Below, piece after piece: positions 1 to 11,624 of a stretch of 64,000 bases of DNA. The stretch is from the NCBI GenBank assembly GCA_032690845.1, contig CM064417.1, positions 24,883,110-24,947,109 of the forward strand, in the 5' to 3' direction. The stretch's first letter is position 1. The number at the start of each line of letters is the position of its first letter. Made by a program: the position numbers and the translations under genes. The notes beneath the pieces are model-generated. The model ran no database searches and had not been told where the DNA came from. It saw only the letters and a program-made list of their open reading frames with translations. This DNA is from Eleusine coracana subsp. coracana (Eukaryota; Streptophyta; Magnoliopsida; Poales; Poaceae).

Positions 1-156
1 CTTGTCAATCACTTCATGTGATGCAATCCTCTGAAAACCTCTGAATGACTTTATCCTACACACAAGATCATAGATGCTTAAGAGAGTATCACAAAGGTCA
101 TAATTTGGATTTCTCACAAATTCACCAAGTTGAAAGATGAAATCCTGTTGGTGGGC

Positions 157-1057
157 TCAACAAAGATTCCAAAGTCGATCTTGTGGTGGAGGGGGCGGAG
201 GCGCCAGAGCCGCAGTGGTGAGATTGATCATCTCCAATGATCGTGTGAGCATTGTGGTCAGAGCTCCTCTCACACCAATGCATGGTCCACCCGAAGTTCT
301 TGGAGTAGAACTTTGAATGGCACTTGGGGTAGAACTTGACGCAGCGTCTGATGAAGAGCTTGGTGTAGGTCTTGATCTGAAGGGGTTGTAGAAGCTGCTG
401 CAAGGCAATCTTATGGAGAGATCAAAGAAGTTTGAGCTCGGAGCTACTTCTTTCCCTTTCCTTGAAGACGCTCCATTGTTTGCCTTAGAAGTCTTCTCCA
501 CGGTCCAGCTGGCGGTGATCTCCTCAGCCTCAAAGAGTAACCCAATCACATCCTTGACGGAGAGACCCTTTTCCATGATGAGATCAAGGGTGATGTAGAA
601 GAGCTTGCTACTAAGGAGCATGGTGAGGATCTTCTCGACTATCATAATCTTGGGAAGCTCGAAAGTAGCTGCTCCAATCCTGTCCATAATACCTTACAAG
701 CGAATAAGAGAGTCAAGTAAGTCCTCATTCTCATTAGCACAAAGAGCAATCATCAATCCTAGTCATGCTAGTGGAGCAAGCAAGATCAAGAGAAACATCA
801 TCATCACTCATCACATTAGGGACACTAGTAGAGCAACCTATCAAATCATCACTAGTAGAATCTAGGCACTCACCAGAACTAGGCACATCCACACAATCAT
901 CATCATACACATGATCATCAGTAAAAGTATTGGAAAAGTCCACAAGAATATCCATCAACTCATCCGGAATCATGGAATTTAGGTAGCTTTTCAAGCGATC
1001 CTTCCATGAGCCATGACCCGACCCTGAATGGATGACATCCCAACTCAATATGGTCAC
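157..1057 (-). pseudogene. copia gag (UBN2-like) fragment, frame-broken
   Basis: Two reading stretches make one gag. The upstream stretch (1057-734) contains HGSWKDRLKSYLNSMIPDEL and an acidic segment. The downstream stretch (687-157) contains MEKGLSVKDVIGLLFEAEE followed by a Ser/Pro-rich tail, the usual arrangement in UBN2-type copia gag, a nucleocapsid precursor that packages element RNA in the cytoplasm. A frame change near 740 and a stop near 690 separate them, so no intact protein is made from this copy. It lies directly inside the primer binding site and LTR, as gag should. No zinc knuckle is visible before the window edge. Family assignment is fairly secure; the subfamily is inferred from the LTR. 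Confidence 0.7.
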
Positions 1058-1091
1058 TACTCAAGGCGATTAAGCCCTATGATGAGCACTT

Positions 1092-1104
1092 GGCTCTGAT
1101 ACCA
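1092..1104 (-). other. primer binding site, tRNA-iMet
   Basis: The minus strand reads TGGTATCAGAGCC, the canonical plant initiator-Met tRNA primer site of copia elements. It sits 2 bases inside the LTR end at 1107. This fixes element orientation and the inner LTR border. Confidence 0.92.
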
Positions 1105-1106
1105 CT

Positions 1107-3060
1107 TGAAAATACCAAGTGACCGAGAGGGGGGGGCTGAATCGAAACTCATACTATGTACCAAATTCACCAATTCCTAAAACTGACCACTCAAAACAAC
1201 TCCTATGAAAGCTAGTAATGAACCTATGAAAGGAACAACAATATAAGCATACTAGTGGAACACACAAGGCAATACAACTCCTATGCAAGCTAGTAATAAA
1301 GGCACGCGGAAGCAAACAACATGCTAGCAAAGGAGCCTACTCATGCAATGCTACAAGATAAGAAACTAGAGCACACAGGCATGAGTAGCACAATACATAC
1401 AAGGGTGAGTAATCAAGCCAATACAACTCCTATACATGCTAGTGGTCAAATAAGAGTTAAGCACAACTAGCAAGTAGCAAAGCCTATTCATGCAAGTCTA
1501 CAAGGTAATCATCTAGAACAACGTAAGCACATAAGCATGAATAGCACGGTATGTAAATGCGGAAAGTAATGCATCAAAGTAAGGAGTAGAATAAGAGATG
1601 GCTCATGATTCAACTAGAGCAAGGCAGACACACAAGCATGAATAGCATGTCATGTAAATGCAGAAAGTAAAGCATCATAGTAAGGAGTAGAGTAAGAGAT
1701 GGCTCATAGTTTTTTTTCTCGAGGTATCAGAAGGATGGCGCCTTCCCCTACTCCTCGTTGGACCACTCCCGCCGAAGTGCCGATCCCTCCTGCCAACAAT
1801 GTGGAGTTCTCGCCCATGAGCCCGCAATCACCCCCAGAGTGAAGACACGGTGCGTGTCACCGCTGCCACCAAGGCACAAGCTCGCCTCCCTCGAGAACTT
1901 GTCGGACTCCCCGAGCCGACACGGGCGCTCACTAGTGATGCCCCTTTCACCGGCGGGCTCAACCGGGTACAAACATGTGACGGCCTTCACAACCGATCAC
2001 GATAGGCTCGATCACCGACACCTAACCGGTCTAGGTCTCACCATAGACCAAGAGTAACAATCTAGATCACACCCTCAAGGACACCCTAGCCTTAGATGTG
2101 CATCAACGCTCAATTTACTCTCACTAGCACTCTCAAGATATGCAATATCTCCTCCTAGTGCTCCTCTCTTTTCCTCTTGGCTCTCACCAAATGCTCCAAG
2201 CAATTCCACTGGCCTAGAGAGGTCTCCAAGACCCCAGCAACGAAGTTATATAGGCTTCCAATCTCCAACTTGCCATTGCTCCACGAAATCAGCCTTCTAG
2301 GCGTACTGACCAGACTGTCCGGTCACTGCCTGACTGGACCGTCCGGTCACTACAGATCTTGCTCCAATGGCTCTGCCCACTGCTGATCTCCATACTGACC
2401 GGACTATCCGGTTAGCTGACTGGACCATCCGGTCAGTTTCTCTCTCCACTATGAAGCATTTCTAGAGCTGCTTCCTCGCTGCCCAAAGTTGACTTGTACA
2501 AACCGGACTGTTCGGTCTGTATAGACTTCAACTCTGGCAGTTTCCTCGCTGAGACTTCTCTCTGGAATTGCTGTTCTCCTAGTGACCATACAGTCCAGTC
2601 TCCACTGACCCCTCTGATTGATCACTATGTCTAGAAGCTGAAACGTCTCATCCTCGCTTGATTTCGTTTCCTGGCTTCTCCGAACAGCTCTTTGGCTTCT
2701 CCACTGTCACCTAGTGCCTGTGATTTCACTGAGCATTCATGCATATCACCAACTAGTGTGACCTAAGAGACATGATTTCCTATGGACTCAAAGCACTAAC
2801 AACTAGACAAGTGTTCCCATCACTTGCTCCATAGCTTGTCCTTAGCTTCGATCCATCTTCGTCAACCCTTGGACTCCATCAAGCTCATCAAGCCTCCATG
2901 CTTGTGTCATTGTCATCAATTGCCAAGGCCACTGTCACCAATCATCATAGAGTAGAAAAGGTTTCCTACACGCACAACAGTCGTGTAGACATTAGTCACA
3001 TTTCATGTTTGTCATTCATCACCAAAATATTCATACCTCGGGGTGACCTCAATGGTCATG
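1107..3060 (-). repeat. copia 5' LTR (right end approximate)
   Basis: About 1.95 kb. It begins TGAAAATACC on the plus strand beside the primer site. Shortly inside is a G-rich stretch (ACCGAGAGGGGGGGCTGAAT, 1124-1143), resembling the CCGAGAAGG...GGGGGTGAA start of the copia LTRs later in the window. The interior carries a five-copy palindrome array (2308-2517). Open stretches around 1748-2057 are not genes. Confidence 0.75.
2308..2517. repeat. array of five 17-bp odd-length palindromes in the LTR
   Basis: Copies at 2308-2324, 2332-2348, 2397-2413, 2418-2434 and 2501-2517. The consensus GACCGGACTGTCCGGTC is an 8-1-8 dyad: 8-base arms around one central base. Similar CCGGAC/GTCCGG motifs are known, from memory, in maize Opie/Ji LTRs. 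Confidence 0.85.
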
Positions 3061-3129
3061 ATCCTTACAACAACATAAGAGTTGAGGTTTTCATGTACAT
3101 ACCCTTTGTCAAGTAGCTCTTGTATTTGT

Positions 3130-3400
3130 TCCTAAAATTTTCTAGCCTCTTCCACATTGGTGCAGTATGGGCTGGTCGGGGAGTGAAACCCTCAAAATAA
3201 GATCAACTAGATGTTCAATGCCACAAAGTGGAGGCGGACCAGCCCATACCTTCTTTGGAAACACATCATAAGCATCCTGCAATACACTATAAACAACACT
3301 AGAAGGAAGAATTATTTCATTAGTGGAAAGTAATGCATCTTTGGATGGCAACAAATGCACTATTTGAGATGCATATCTCATTTCTCTCATTTCAGATTTT
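3130..3400 (-). pseudogene. gypsy pol fragment (protease-RT junction)
   Basis: The minus-strand stretch around 3390-3142 contains YDVFPKKVWAGPPPLCGIEH followed by LVDLILRVSLPDQP. This matches the conserved segment before reverse transcriptase in Ty3/gypsy polyproteins, where a DVFP...GLPP.RGIEH.I motif lies just upstream of the RT fingers. Reading breaks immediately after, and no YVDD-type catalytic motif is present nearby. It is a non-functional remnant. The call rests on this one conserved segment and on the gag-like piece to its right. Confidence 0.65.
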
Positions 3401-4378
3401 GTGTGTTTTGTGTCTAGTCTATGACACTCATTCTATCTTTTTCCTCTCAAGTTTGGCTTGTGGTACTCACTCACAAAGTTATGGATGGCACTCAAATTTT
3501 TCTTTTCTTTCCTTCCCTCATCCAACGTCATTGCCTCAATTTCCTTATGATGTTTGGCTGCAATGATCTTCAGGAGCAGCAGCTCATCTTCTTTACATAC
3601 CCACATTAATCCATGAGAGCTGTCATGGTCTTCATATATAGCATGTGCATAAAATTTCCATGATCCCATAAGGGTGTACCAACCCATTCATAGCATATCA
3701 TCACACTTGGCCTTGATGTATTCAGATTTGTTGAAAGCACCTTTCTCCCAATGTTTTATTTTCATGTACCAATCATCACTCAAACACTACACACATGAAG
3801 GACCAAGATGATTCAGTGGGGCTTCCCTAAATTGATCACAATTTTTTATGCCGTGAAGAAGATTGCAACCACTACAATCTATTGTCAAGTCACCTAAATT
3901 GACATTTAGGTGAGATTTGGGCCGAGGTGAGCTATACCATTGTGTTTTTTCATCACTCTTGATCTAATCACTCGGTGTTATGACATCAAGAAGGATATGG
4001 TTAAGCTCAGAAGAGTATTACATGCACTCTTTTTCTCCATTCATTTGGGCAGCACAAAACTTGTCTTGTTCTATGAGACATTCACCCACACTACCACCAG
4101 CTGATTCACCTTGAACACTTTTAGTCTGAATAACCACATGATTGCTGGAACAATCCTTCAAAATTTTGGGACTGTTTGTGGTTGTGGCTGAACTGATTGA
4201 CTTTTCCTCACTCGATGATTGTCTTGCTGTCACGAGAATGCATGGAATGTTGAGCATTTGACTTGGAGTCATGGTCATCTGAAAACAAACCTCTTCCTAG
4301 GTCAGACTTCATATCATTTGGAACAATAGGTTGAACATTTAATCTTGGGTTTGTTCTTGTGGAAAATAAGTTTCTTCC

Positions 4379-4855
4379 CTAGTCAAATTTCACAGCATTT
4401 GAATCATTGGGCAAAGATTTTGATGCCGAGTTTGGGCTTGTAGAAAATAGGCTTCTTTCTAAGTCAAATTTCACATCATTTGAACCATTGGATGACGACA
4501 ATGAGCTGAACGTTGGGGTGTTGATTATTAGAGCTGCAGCTTGTAACTTCATTTCAACCTTTTTTGTAGCAGCACCTTCATGTCCACGACTTCTCACATG
4601 GCCATGGACAACACCATCCTCACCTCTACCGAATCTTGCCCCATGTATAGCAATATCATGGGTAGCAACTTCATTGGCATTATCATCAAGTACTCTTCTA
4701 TGCATATCCTCTATCAATGCCTTCACAATTTTTTAAGTAATGTTACTTTGAATATTATTCATGTTGGCATCTAATTGAGCCTTGAAATCTTGCATTAATT
4801 GATGCTTCTGGATTTGAGTGACATAACTCGACTCTTTCATTACATCACCTGCCAT
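4379..4855 (-). pseudogene. gypsy gag-like N-terminus with one internal stop
   Basis: An ATG at 4855-4853 (minus) opens MAGDVMKESSYVTQIQK; the frame runs to 4379 with a single TAA near 4735. Further left the same protein text continues in broken form and contains three loose repeats of a KFDLxRxLFSTxPN-type unit (about 4290-4480). Position upstream of the pol remnant suggests gag, but no gag domain or zinc knuckle can be named. Function is inferred from order alone. Confidence 0.45.
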
Positions 4856-4860
4856 GGTTA

Positions 4861-7060
4861 GTGGGTCAAATAAACCAAATCAAGTTATGTGGCTCTATGG
4901 AAATCACTCAATCTCACCTTCTCTTACCACTGAGTTTCTTGTGGTAATTGCTGAATTTGTGAGCCGCACAAACCTTGGTGGTAGTTGGCACAACAAAGGG
5001 GATAGATCAAGCGAAATCAAAGTCACAATGCATTCCAAATAGAGGTCTATTTGTGGAGCTTGGAGGGTTATTTATGTGGTATACAAACTGAAAATTCAAG
5101 CTATTGTCAAGTAACAATCCAACCAAGATAACAAAGTCGAGTTGTTGAACTGAAAACAAATGAAATGGCAAATGTGTTTTGCAACTCACACACAAAGATG
5201 GTGGAACTTGTCGTAGCCAAGGAAATGAGCTAAACTGAATATTCAACTCATGAACCAAAGCTCAATGCTACACAAGTTATGGAGAGACGCTAGCTGATTG
5301 CTCACATAAATAGAAGGGCTACAAGATTTGCACAAATGATGACCCTATATGAAACTGAAACAATAACAAGCAAGCCAATCAATATGGTGATCTCAGCACT
5401 TTTTATTTTTCTTTTAATTCTTTTTCTTTTTGTTTCACTCTTATTTGCTCTTTATTTTTCTTCTTTTTGCTACTGAAATCAGCACATCAGATTGTATACA
5501 ACAATGAAGAGTTGATGTTCAAACAAAACTTCATTTTCAGCAAGGTGCAAAGCTCTTAAGCAACACCTACAGCTAGTCTCAATAGGTTCAAAGTTTCCAC
5601 AAAGGATGATATGGTGTACTACTGATATGTACCACACTTTGTGTACACAAAGAATGAGCTGATACACAAGATTTCAGTTTCAGCACAATCTGAAATTTCA
5701 ATAGCAGTAGTAACTGAACATTTTCATGCTCAAATAAATATTTAACTTTATGATTCACAACTTGAGCACCTAATATTCTGATAGTGCTTCAAATAAGCTT
5801 TCCAACAAGCTCAAGCCAAAAACAGATTTTGGATGCAAAAGTTATGCTTGTTTTGGTGTATGGTGGTCAAACTTCAAATTTGAGTGGAAAAACATTTTAG
5901 TTGATAGTTAACCTGAACAACAACACAAAAACGAAGGGGAAAACACAAATCCTGATGGGGAACTAATGGGGGAAACAAATCAGAGGCTGAATATGGAGGG
6001 AAACACACAGATTTAGCAACCAAAATCGATCTATTGGATTGAAACTTAACAAAACTCACTGAAATTTCAGATCGGGTTATGGGTAGTGAAAATTTTTGGT
6101 CTTTTCAGTTTAGGACAGTGAACAAAAGGGAGAATAAAGTGTAAAGATCTTACCAAGGAAACCGTAGCTTTGATTACCAAGATGATGCTAGGGCTTGCTC
6201 GATCTTCTCGTCGTATGACCTAAGGATAACTGACCCGTGAAACCTGACGAATCTTGGCACCAACAACTGCTTTGGTCCATGCCTAAGGGCTTGCTCGATC
6301 TTCTCGCCATGTGTGATGGAGATTTTGCACAATAACATGCTTTGGTCCATGCCTAACCTGAACCAGACAAAGGAGAGGCGATGCTCTTGCAAATCACAAT
6401 GAAACACAAGAACAAGTGGTAGAGAAAACTCTAATTCCTCAAAGGGGCAACTACAGCACAAACCCTAAGGATAAGAGCAATATGCTTCTCTATTTTCTGA
6501 GTTCAATTCATGGTTAGGGTTTCCACCAGGCGTACAAGGGTTATTTATACTAGAAACACCCCTCCTAGCTATGCCAAACCGAAGTTACACGGGCCTGTAG
6601 CGACACAAGCAAATGAAAGTAGCACATCGTTCAGATCGGACAAGTCCAAACTAGTAAAAAGGAACACTCCCTAAGCAAAAGTAACAAGCCCTGAGCAAAA
6701 GTAACACGCCCTACTTAAATAGCACGCCGTTCGAATCAGACAAGTCTGAACTAAGAAAGGAACACTCCTAGAGTAAAAGTGAGACACACTTAACAAAATC
6801 AATACGCCTTGAGACAGAATGATTCTAGAGTAGTCTTCACTAAAACAGGCATAAGTCTCTCTGCAGAGATCATATGGATGCACCGTTTGTTTCATATGAA
6901 AGTAGACTTGACCTTTCCACCCATGTATAACACTCATGCCCAAAGTTGCTGCATTCGTACAGTTGTTGGCTTGATCATTGGGCACATAATCTGGTCATCT
7001 TCAAAAATAGGTCTGACCAAAAGGAGGATAAAACTTTCCATGCAACTTCAATGAATGTGA
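4861..7060. other. AT-rich repeat-derived sequence without a gene
   Basis: No coding frame could be supported. The stretch includes a T/C-rich tract at 5399-5475, a divergent duplication at 6191-6356 and a minus-strand TATA-like box (plus-strand TTATTTATA, 6541-6549). This could be the 5' LTR/leader of the minus-strand gypsy remnant to its left, since it lies just upstream of that gag in the right orientation. LTR ends were not found. Confidence 0.4.
6191..6356. repeat. divergent tandem duplication
   Basis: GGGCTTGCTCGATCTTCTCG recurs at 6191 and 6287, and TGCTTTGGTCCATGCCTAA at 6268 and 6338. The different spacings (96 and 70 bases) show that one copy has lost or gained sequence. Confidence 0.7.
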
Positions 7061-8720
7061 TCTTTGTGGAAACGAAAAATATGCTTGATGATGCTTCTAT
7101 CCACGTAGGATACTCTTATCGATAGTTTATAAATTGGTACAGTTCTTGTCTTCAATGTCAGGTACAGAACATGAGAATCATCAGGTTGACAACAACTTTG
7201 ATCAGCACATGGGCAACTGTCGACGCGAAAATCACACGCGTGACCTGGGAGATCTACTTAGCTCTAGTGTAAGCTCAATATGGAAACTGGGGCGTGCCAG
7301 TCGATTTTCCCTACAAATCGACAAAGAAAACGGACGGTCGAATTCCATGGGTCACCGGCCTAAGACAAGCCGAAGATCACTATTAGTGAAAACCAGCTGA
7401 TGGCTATAAACAGCAAATAATAACATTAAAAGAAACTAATCCGCTGATTTGTATCGGCTTATCAATGAATCAATAAGCGAACATATAATAACGCATGAAA
7501 GTGCCGACAGGAATCGAGTCGAAAGAACAGAGTCAATGGATTTATGATAAATGCGCTAAAACTCGTTCGGTCGATGAAACAAAGTCGATGGGCCAGAGTC
7601 GATAGAAGTACAATAATCATGCACGAAACTCTGCCCGTCGATAGGTGCTAAGACGATAGATCTGATAGCTGGTATTGCAAATATGCCTCAAATTCATAGA
7701 TCTAGTCCTATTAAATAAAAGAGGGCAATCGACTTCTAATATACAGCAGTATATACACAAAACACTAAGAAGCCGATTGAACCGTGATAACCTATCGGCT
7801 AAACGTCCTGACAAAACTCTATCGACTCTGCCTATAAATAGATCGAATCTAACCTTATCAACCCAGCAAGAGATCAAAGTCAATGCAGCCTTGCTGATTC
7901 GAACAAATCAAACTTAATCAAGACAGTGTTCAAACACGGCAAATAGAGCTAGATTTAATCTAATTATAGATAGGATCGATCGAGTGACTCGAATAAAAGA
8001 TCTAAAACCCGGCCTATAAAACCCAAAGAAATCGTAGAAGATCGGACCAAACTTAGACAGTAATGCAATCTAAGTCGATAATACGAGCCAAATAAAGATC
8101 TAATTACCGGATAACTAGCAATTTCAATGATAACAACTAGAATATCAACTTAATGAGAAAGTACTAGCTAAAGTCAATAAAATTACCGAGGGTGACTAAT
8201 GCAAGTCTCTCGCCGAGATCGGAGTCGATGCAACCAGCGCGAGACGAGGATGTCGTCGTGAAAAAGTTTGGCGATGTGCCAAATTGTATTGAATGAAACT
8301 ATTAACTTTTCTCGTACAAATCCTATTATATATTTATAGTCCCACGCAAGAGAAATCTGACCCAACTCGGTCAAGACTCTAATAAACTCTTATTTAAACT
8401 AAATCTAAACTAGAAAAAGAAAGAGATAACCCATACGTGCCCGCTTTATTTCCTTTGGCCGTCAAATTTCTCTTGGCTCGGCCGATTCTGAACCCTTGTT
8501 GCTGATTAATGGGACCGGTCCAAATTCTAGTGCCAACAACAACCTTCCATGACCTTCTGTTGGACACTCATGTTGTAGTAGCTTCTCTCTTGCATAACTC
8601 ATAGACTCCAAGTTAATTATGTTGTCATGTTGAGCACATAACTTGGTAGTATAGCATGAGACGTTGTCTTGATCAAGATGGACCAGCGATGTATCATGAG
8701 GGATGTCCTCATCAGAACCT
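7061..8720. other. retroelement-like, unassigned; minus-strand TATA region
   Basis: No gene is supported. On the minus strand a TATA-rich box (plus-strand TATATTTATA, 8329-8338) is followed by a leader-like stretch leading to about 8190, a layout typical of a 5' LTR. The interior 7300-8160 is rich in short GTCGAT/ATCGGCT-type words. A short open minus-strand stretch at 8725-8530 (contains NLESMSYAREKLLQHECP) may be retroelement coding, but no family could be named. Confidence 0.35.
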
Positions 8721-8725
8721 AGCAA

Positions 8726-9242
8726 CGCAAACCTAGCGGCAAACCTTTAGGTTGACTGGTCTACTGAGGAAAAACTGGCCTGAAGGGATGAGGAGGATGT
8801 GCTACCCCGCACTGGCTTTAAATAACCAAATGGCTCCAAGCCCTAGTTTCAAATCACTATGATGCATAGTATGCTAGCGGCACGCCCGATACAAAGATGC
8901 CTTGGCCCCTCTCCATGCCGCATGGTGACAGAACACCCGTTGCCTTGGCAGCACAGCGACCCGCTCACCCATGAAAAAGAGATTCCCCCCGTCACGGGGT
9001 CGCCAAAGACAAAAACTATGCCCGACGTGTCCCATCCCATGTCCCGCATGCTACGCGGAGCCGCCTGACAAGTGTATGCGCCAGAGCCCAATGGACTCAG
9101 GCACCATAGCCTTCTCGTGATCAATTCAATTGAATAAGACACGGCTTCACCGGAGGAAAAACTAATAAGACACGGCTCCACCTCGCCCACTGAAGTAGGA
9201 CAAAGATCCCCTCAACGACTCAATATGGGTCTCGGGGGCTAC
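8726..9242 (+). other. probable 3' internal region of the gypsy element ending at 11534
   Basis: No coding frame was recognised. The stretch ends in a purine-rich tract (GGGTCTCGGGGGCTAC, 9227-9242) right before an LTR-type TGTCGGGGGT start, as expected for the non-coding 3' end of a plus-strand gypsy element. Confidence 0.45.
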
Positions 9243-9369
9243 TGTCGGGGGTAAAAACTAGCAGTACGACATGGCAGTGATTAAGCTCATTAATTACAAC
9301 TGATTACCAATGGGTTTGCAAAAGCACGATCCGTACTAACCCCAGACAGCCTAGTGGAGGAGGCACACA

Positions 9370-10448
9370 TGATGAGTACATCACACCCATGGATACACAC
9401 AACACTCCTGCAACTAAGATGAAAGTTCATGTGCATCACCTGAATTTACAGGTGAGATCGTTTCTAATGTTTTTATTATGTGGTTTTGAGAATAGATTGC
9501 TACCTAATGAATTAATTATTGTTAGGAACCATGGAGATGATGATGAGATAGTTGGGGAGGTGATTGGAGGCATGATGGGCCAGTAAGGACGTCCAAGCCA
9601 AGGTGGAGGCCCAATCAAAACCGACTTTGAGTCTGTTTCGGAGCCTAGGACCAGTCTGCACTAAAACGGATGGCCAGGACGCATACGGTTTTGGATTTGG
9701 ATGTTCTATATATGCCTGGAAAGATAACGAAAAGACCTTTCCAACCCAACCAGTCCCATGTCAAAATTCGTCCCGAGCCGGCAGCAATCGCCGAAATAAT
9801 TCAACTTCTAGAATCTATCCTGGTGCTGTGACACCGTAATCGGTCTTTGGGCCATGTATGGAGTTGAGCCCACTTAGGGCTGCGTCCAGGGGGTCTTGCA
9901 TGATCCTAGAGTCCACATATACAGCCGCCGCCTCTTCATTAGGGTTTGGGTTTTGTTTAGATTATTCTGTTGATAATTGTTTCATCGTTTGATCGGTTTG
10001 TGAGATTCCAACTTGTGAGATTCATCGTATACTTGCAAATTTGATTGCATTCTTCTTTATTCTTGTTTGTGTTCTTGATTTGCAGGCAAGGATAAGCCTT
10101 CTCGGTGAGGTCTATCATTCTTGAACGGTTGATAACCGGAGGAGACGTTGTGCTGCGATTGCGGGGTTCAGAACGTGTTGTTCGGAAGCCGGATCGATTT
10201 GTGTATCGCCTCCACCTTGGCTTGGACGTCCTTGCTGGCCCATCACGCCTCCAATCACCTCCCCAACTATCTCATCATCATGTCCATGGTTCCTAACAAC
10301 AATTAATTCATTAGGTAGCAATCTATTCTCAAAACCACATAATAAAAACATTAGAAACGATCTCACCTGTAAATTCAGGTGATGCACATGAACTTTTATC
10401 TTAGTTGGAGGAGTGTTGTGTGTATCCATGGGTGTGATGTACTCATCA
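9370..10448. mobile_element. 1.08-kb element with 241-bp inverted arms, TSD ACACA
   Basis: Left arm 9370-9610 and right arm 10208-10448 are reverse complements over all 241 positions with 6 mismatches (about 97.5% identity). The spacer is 597 bp. The ends are TGATGAGTAC and GTACTCATCA. Perfect 5-bp direct repeats ACACA flank it (9365-9369 and 10449-10453). The spacer holds a TATA-like TTCTATATATG near 9703-9713 and an intron-end-like TTTGCAG near 10080. TG/CA ends with a 5-bp duplication look LTR-like, whereas the long arms look foldback-like. Class is unresolved. Confidence 0.85.
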
Positions 10449-11216
10449 ACACACGCCAATTGAATCTCGAGGATAAGGCCGAGCGCGACCTGCCTCGATC
10501 GACCCCCGAAGGGTCAATAATCGCGCCCGCGCGTTCGGGCACAGCGCCACTCACACATCCGCTATTCCTACCAGCGCTTGTTAATGGGCCCCAACACCAA
10601 GATGGGACAATGTTCTGAATCAGTGTCGATGTAGGAGTGACGGGGAGGGAAACTCGATTACACTGCCTAGGCGGGACAGGATCCTATTCTAAGAAAAGCC
10701 CAGCCAAGCACAACACGACAAATTGGCCGTCGACGAGAGGGGTTGAACGGGGCGGAAGTCAACAACTACACTCTGCCCAGTCTTAAATATCGTACCGAGC
10801 ATGCGACCACAATATCAGCGGGTCAAATCCCCCTGCAAACCTACTCCTTTTGTCTTCATTGTCCTGACTGACGGGACGAAGCCTGACATCATAAGGTAGC
10901 CCATGTTGCACCCCTAAAATATTTCCATGATGACGCCCTTAACAATAGTGGTGTAGGATGGCTTGACAGACAGGAGGGACTAGACAACACCTAAGCGTCA
11001 TGATGCCGCTTATACTGCACCACCCCGCCCCGCGGACCATGCCATCTACAGAGATGGAGCGGTACGACCCATCAACGGATTAAGTGGGCACTTCTCGGCA
11101 CAGTTCCTCCTTATGTACGGATCAGGACGATGGGACCCATGTTAGCTGAAGACCACGCCATCAACCGACGCCCATGCCTCCTTTTGCATGGTTTCATCGA
11201 CTACCCGTACCTGTTT

Positions 11217-11220
<4 letters not shown>

Positions 11221-11254
<34 letters not shown>
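11221..11254 (+). repeat. (CT)17 microsatellite
   Basis: Seventeen uninterrupted CT units lie 24 bases upstream of the LTR TATA box at 11278. Pyrimidine tracts of this kind are common near plant promoters. Confidence 0.98.
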
Positions 11255-11255
<1 letters not shown>

Positions 11256-11277
11256 ACATGGGCGCACCCCCTTGAAG

Positions 11278-11284
11278 TATAAAA
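11278..11284 (+). promoter_or_regulatory. LTR TATA box
   Basis: TATAAAA within AAGTATAAAAGGGG, inside the plus-strand LTR and just downstream of the (CT)17 tract. It is the likely core promoter of the gypsy element. Transcription would run toward PsbO, about 2.1 kb away. Confidence 0.65.
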
Positions 11285-11624
11285 GGGGAGGTCCTTCTTC
11301 TTGCTCGAGACGTCAGAATACACAACACACACCCTCACCGAGACTTGGAGAACTCTCCTGTCTCATCACCATTGTACAGCCCGGTGCAAGTGACACAAGC
11401 AGCTACTCAAACTGGACGTAGGGGGATACCTCGATCCAGTATAACACTTGTGTCCTCTTGCATTGCCATCACCGAGCCTAAGTATGCATCCTCGGAACAA
11501 ATTCTACTAGTCGGTGATCGAAACACTGACAACAGCTAAATTCAATTTTGTTGGTGTCCTCAGGACAAAGCCACAGTTTGTTAGTGTGTTCTAGACAATT
11601 TTCCCAATTTCAAAATGGCGAGAA

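Larger units (their letters stand above)
1..3060 (-). mobile_element. 5' part of a SIRE-type Ty1/copia retrotransposon
   Basis: Minus-strand element entering from the left edge. Reading leftwards from its 5' end it has an LTR (about 3060 to 1107), a 2-base spacer, a tRNA-iMet primer binding site (1104-1092) and gag (about 1057-157). LTR type and gag resemble the SIRE/Maximus (Opie/Ji-like) lineage; that assignment is from family knowledge. The LTR inner end (TGAAAATACC on the plus strand, from 1107) is firm. The outer end near 3030-3060 is inferred from the switch to unrelated gypsy pol sequence at about 3065. Protease and pol would lie to the left of the window. Confidence 0.8.
3065..4860 (-). 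mobile_element. degenerate Ty3/gypsy gag-pol remnant
   Basis: Minus-strand remains of a gypsy element: a gag-like start at 4855-4379 and a pol piece at 3390-3130, separated by broken sequence. The copia LTR ending near 3060 probably inserted into this element and removed or displaced the rest of pol. Order (gag right, pol left) agrees with minus-strand transcription. Confidence 0.6.
9243..11534 (+). repeat. Ty3/gypsy-type 3' LTR, split by an inserted element
   Basis: Starts TGTCGGGGGT after a polypurine tract and ends ...GACAACA (or GACA at 11531). It is interrupted by the inverted-repeat element at 9370-10448; without that insert it is about 1.2 kb. It carries a (CT)17 tract (11221-11254) and a clear TATA box TATAAAA at 11278-11284, consistent with a U3 promoter. 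Target duplications could not be checked because the 5' LTR is not recognised. Confidence 0.65.

Noticed and set aside
1748..2057. Opposing open frames of 80 and 99 codons
   Set aside because: They lie fully within a copia LTR and mirror each other on the two strands. No homology is recognised.
8849..9190. 113-codon minus-strand frame
   Set aside because: It overlaps a plus-strand frame in the non-coding 3' region of a gypsy element and has no domain.
9389..10459. Two matching proteins of 65 and 114 codons as a gene pair
   Set aside because: They are the same reading through the two inverted arms of one element; the coding appearance is a consequence of the inverted repeat.
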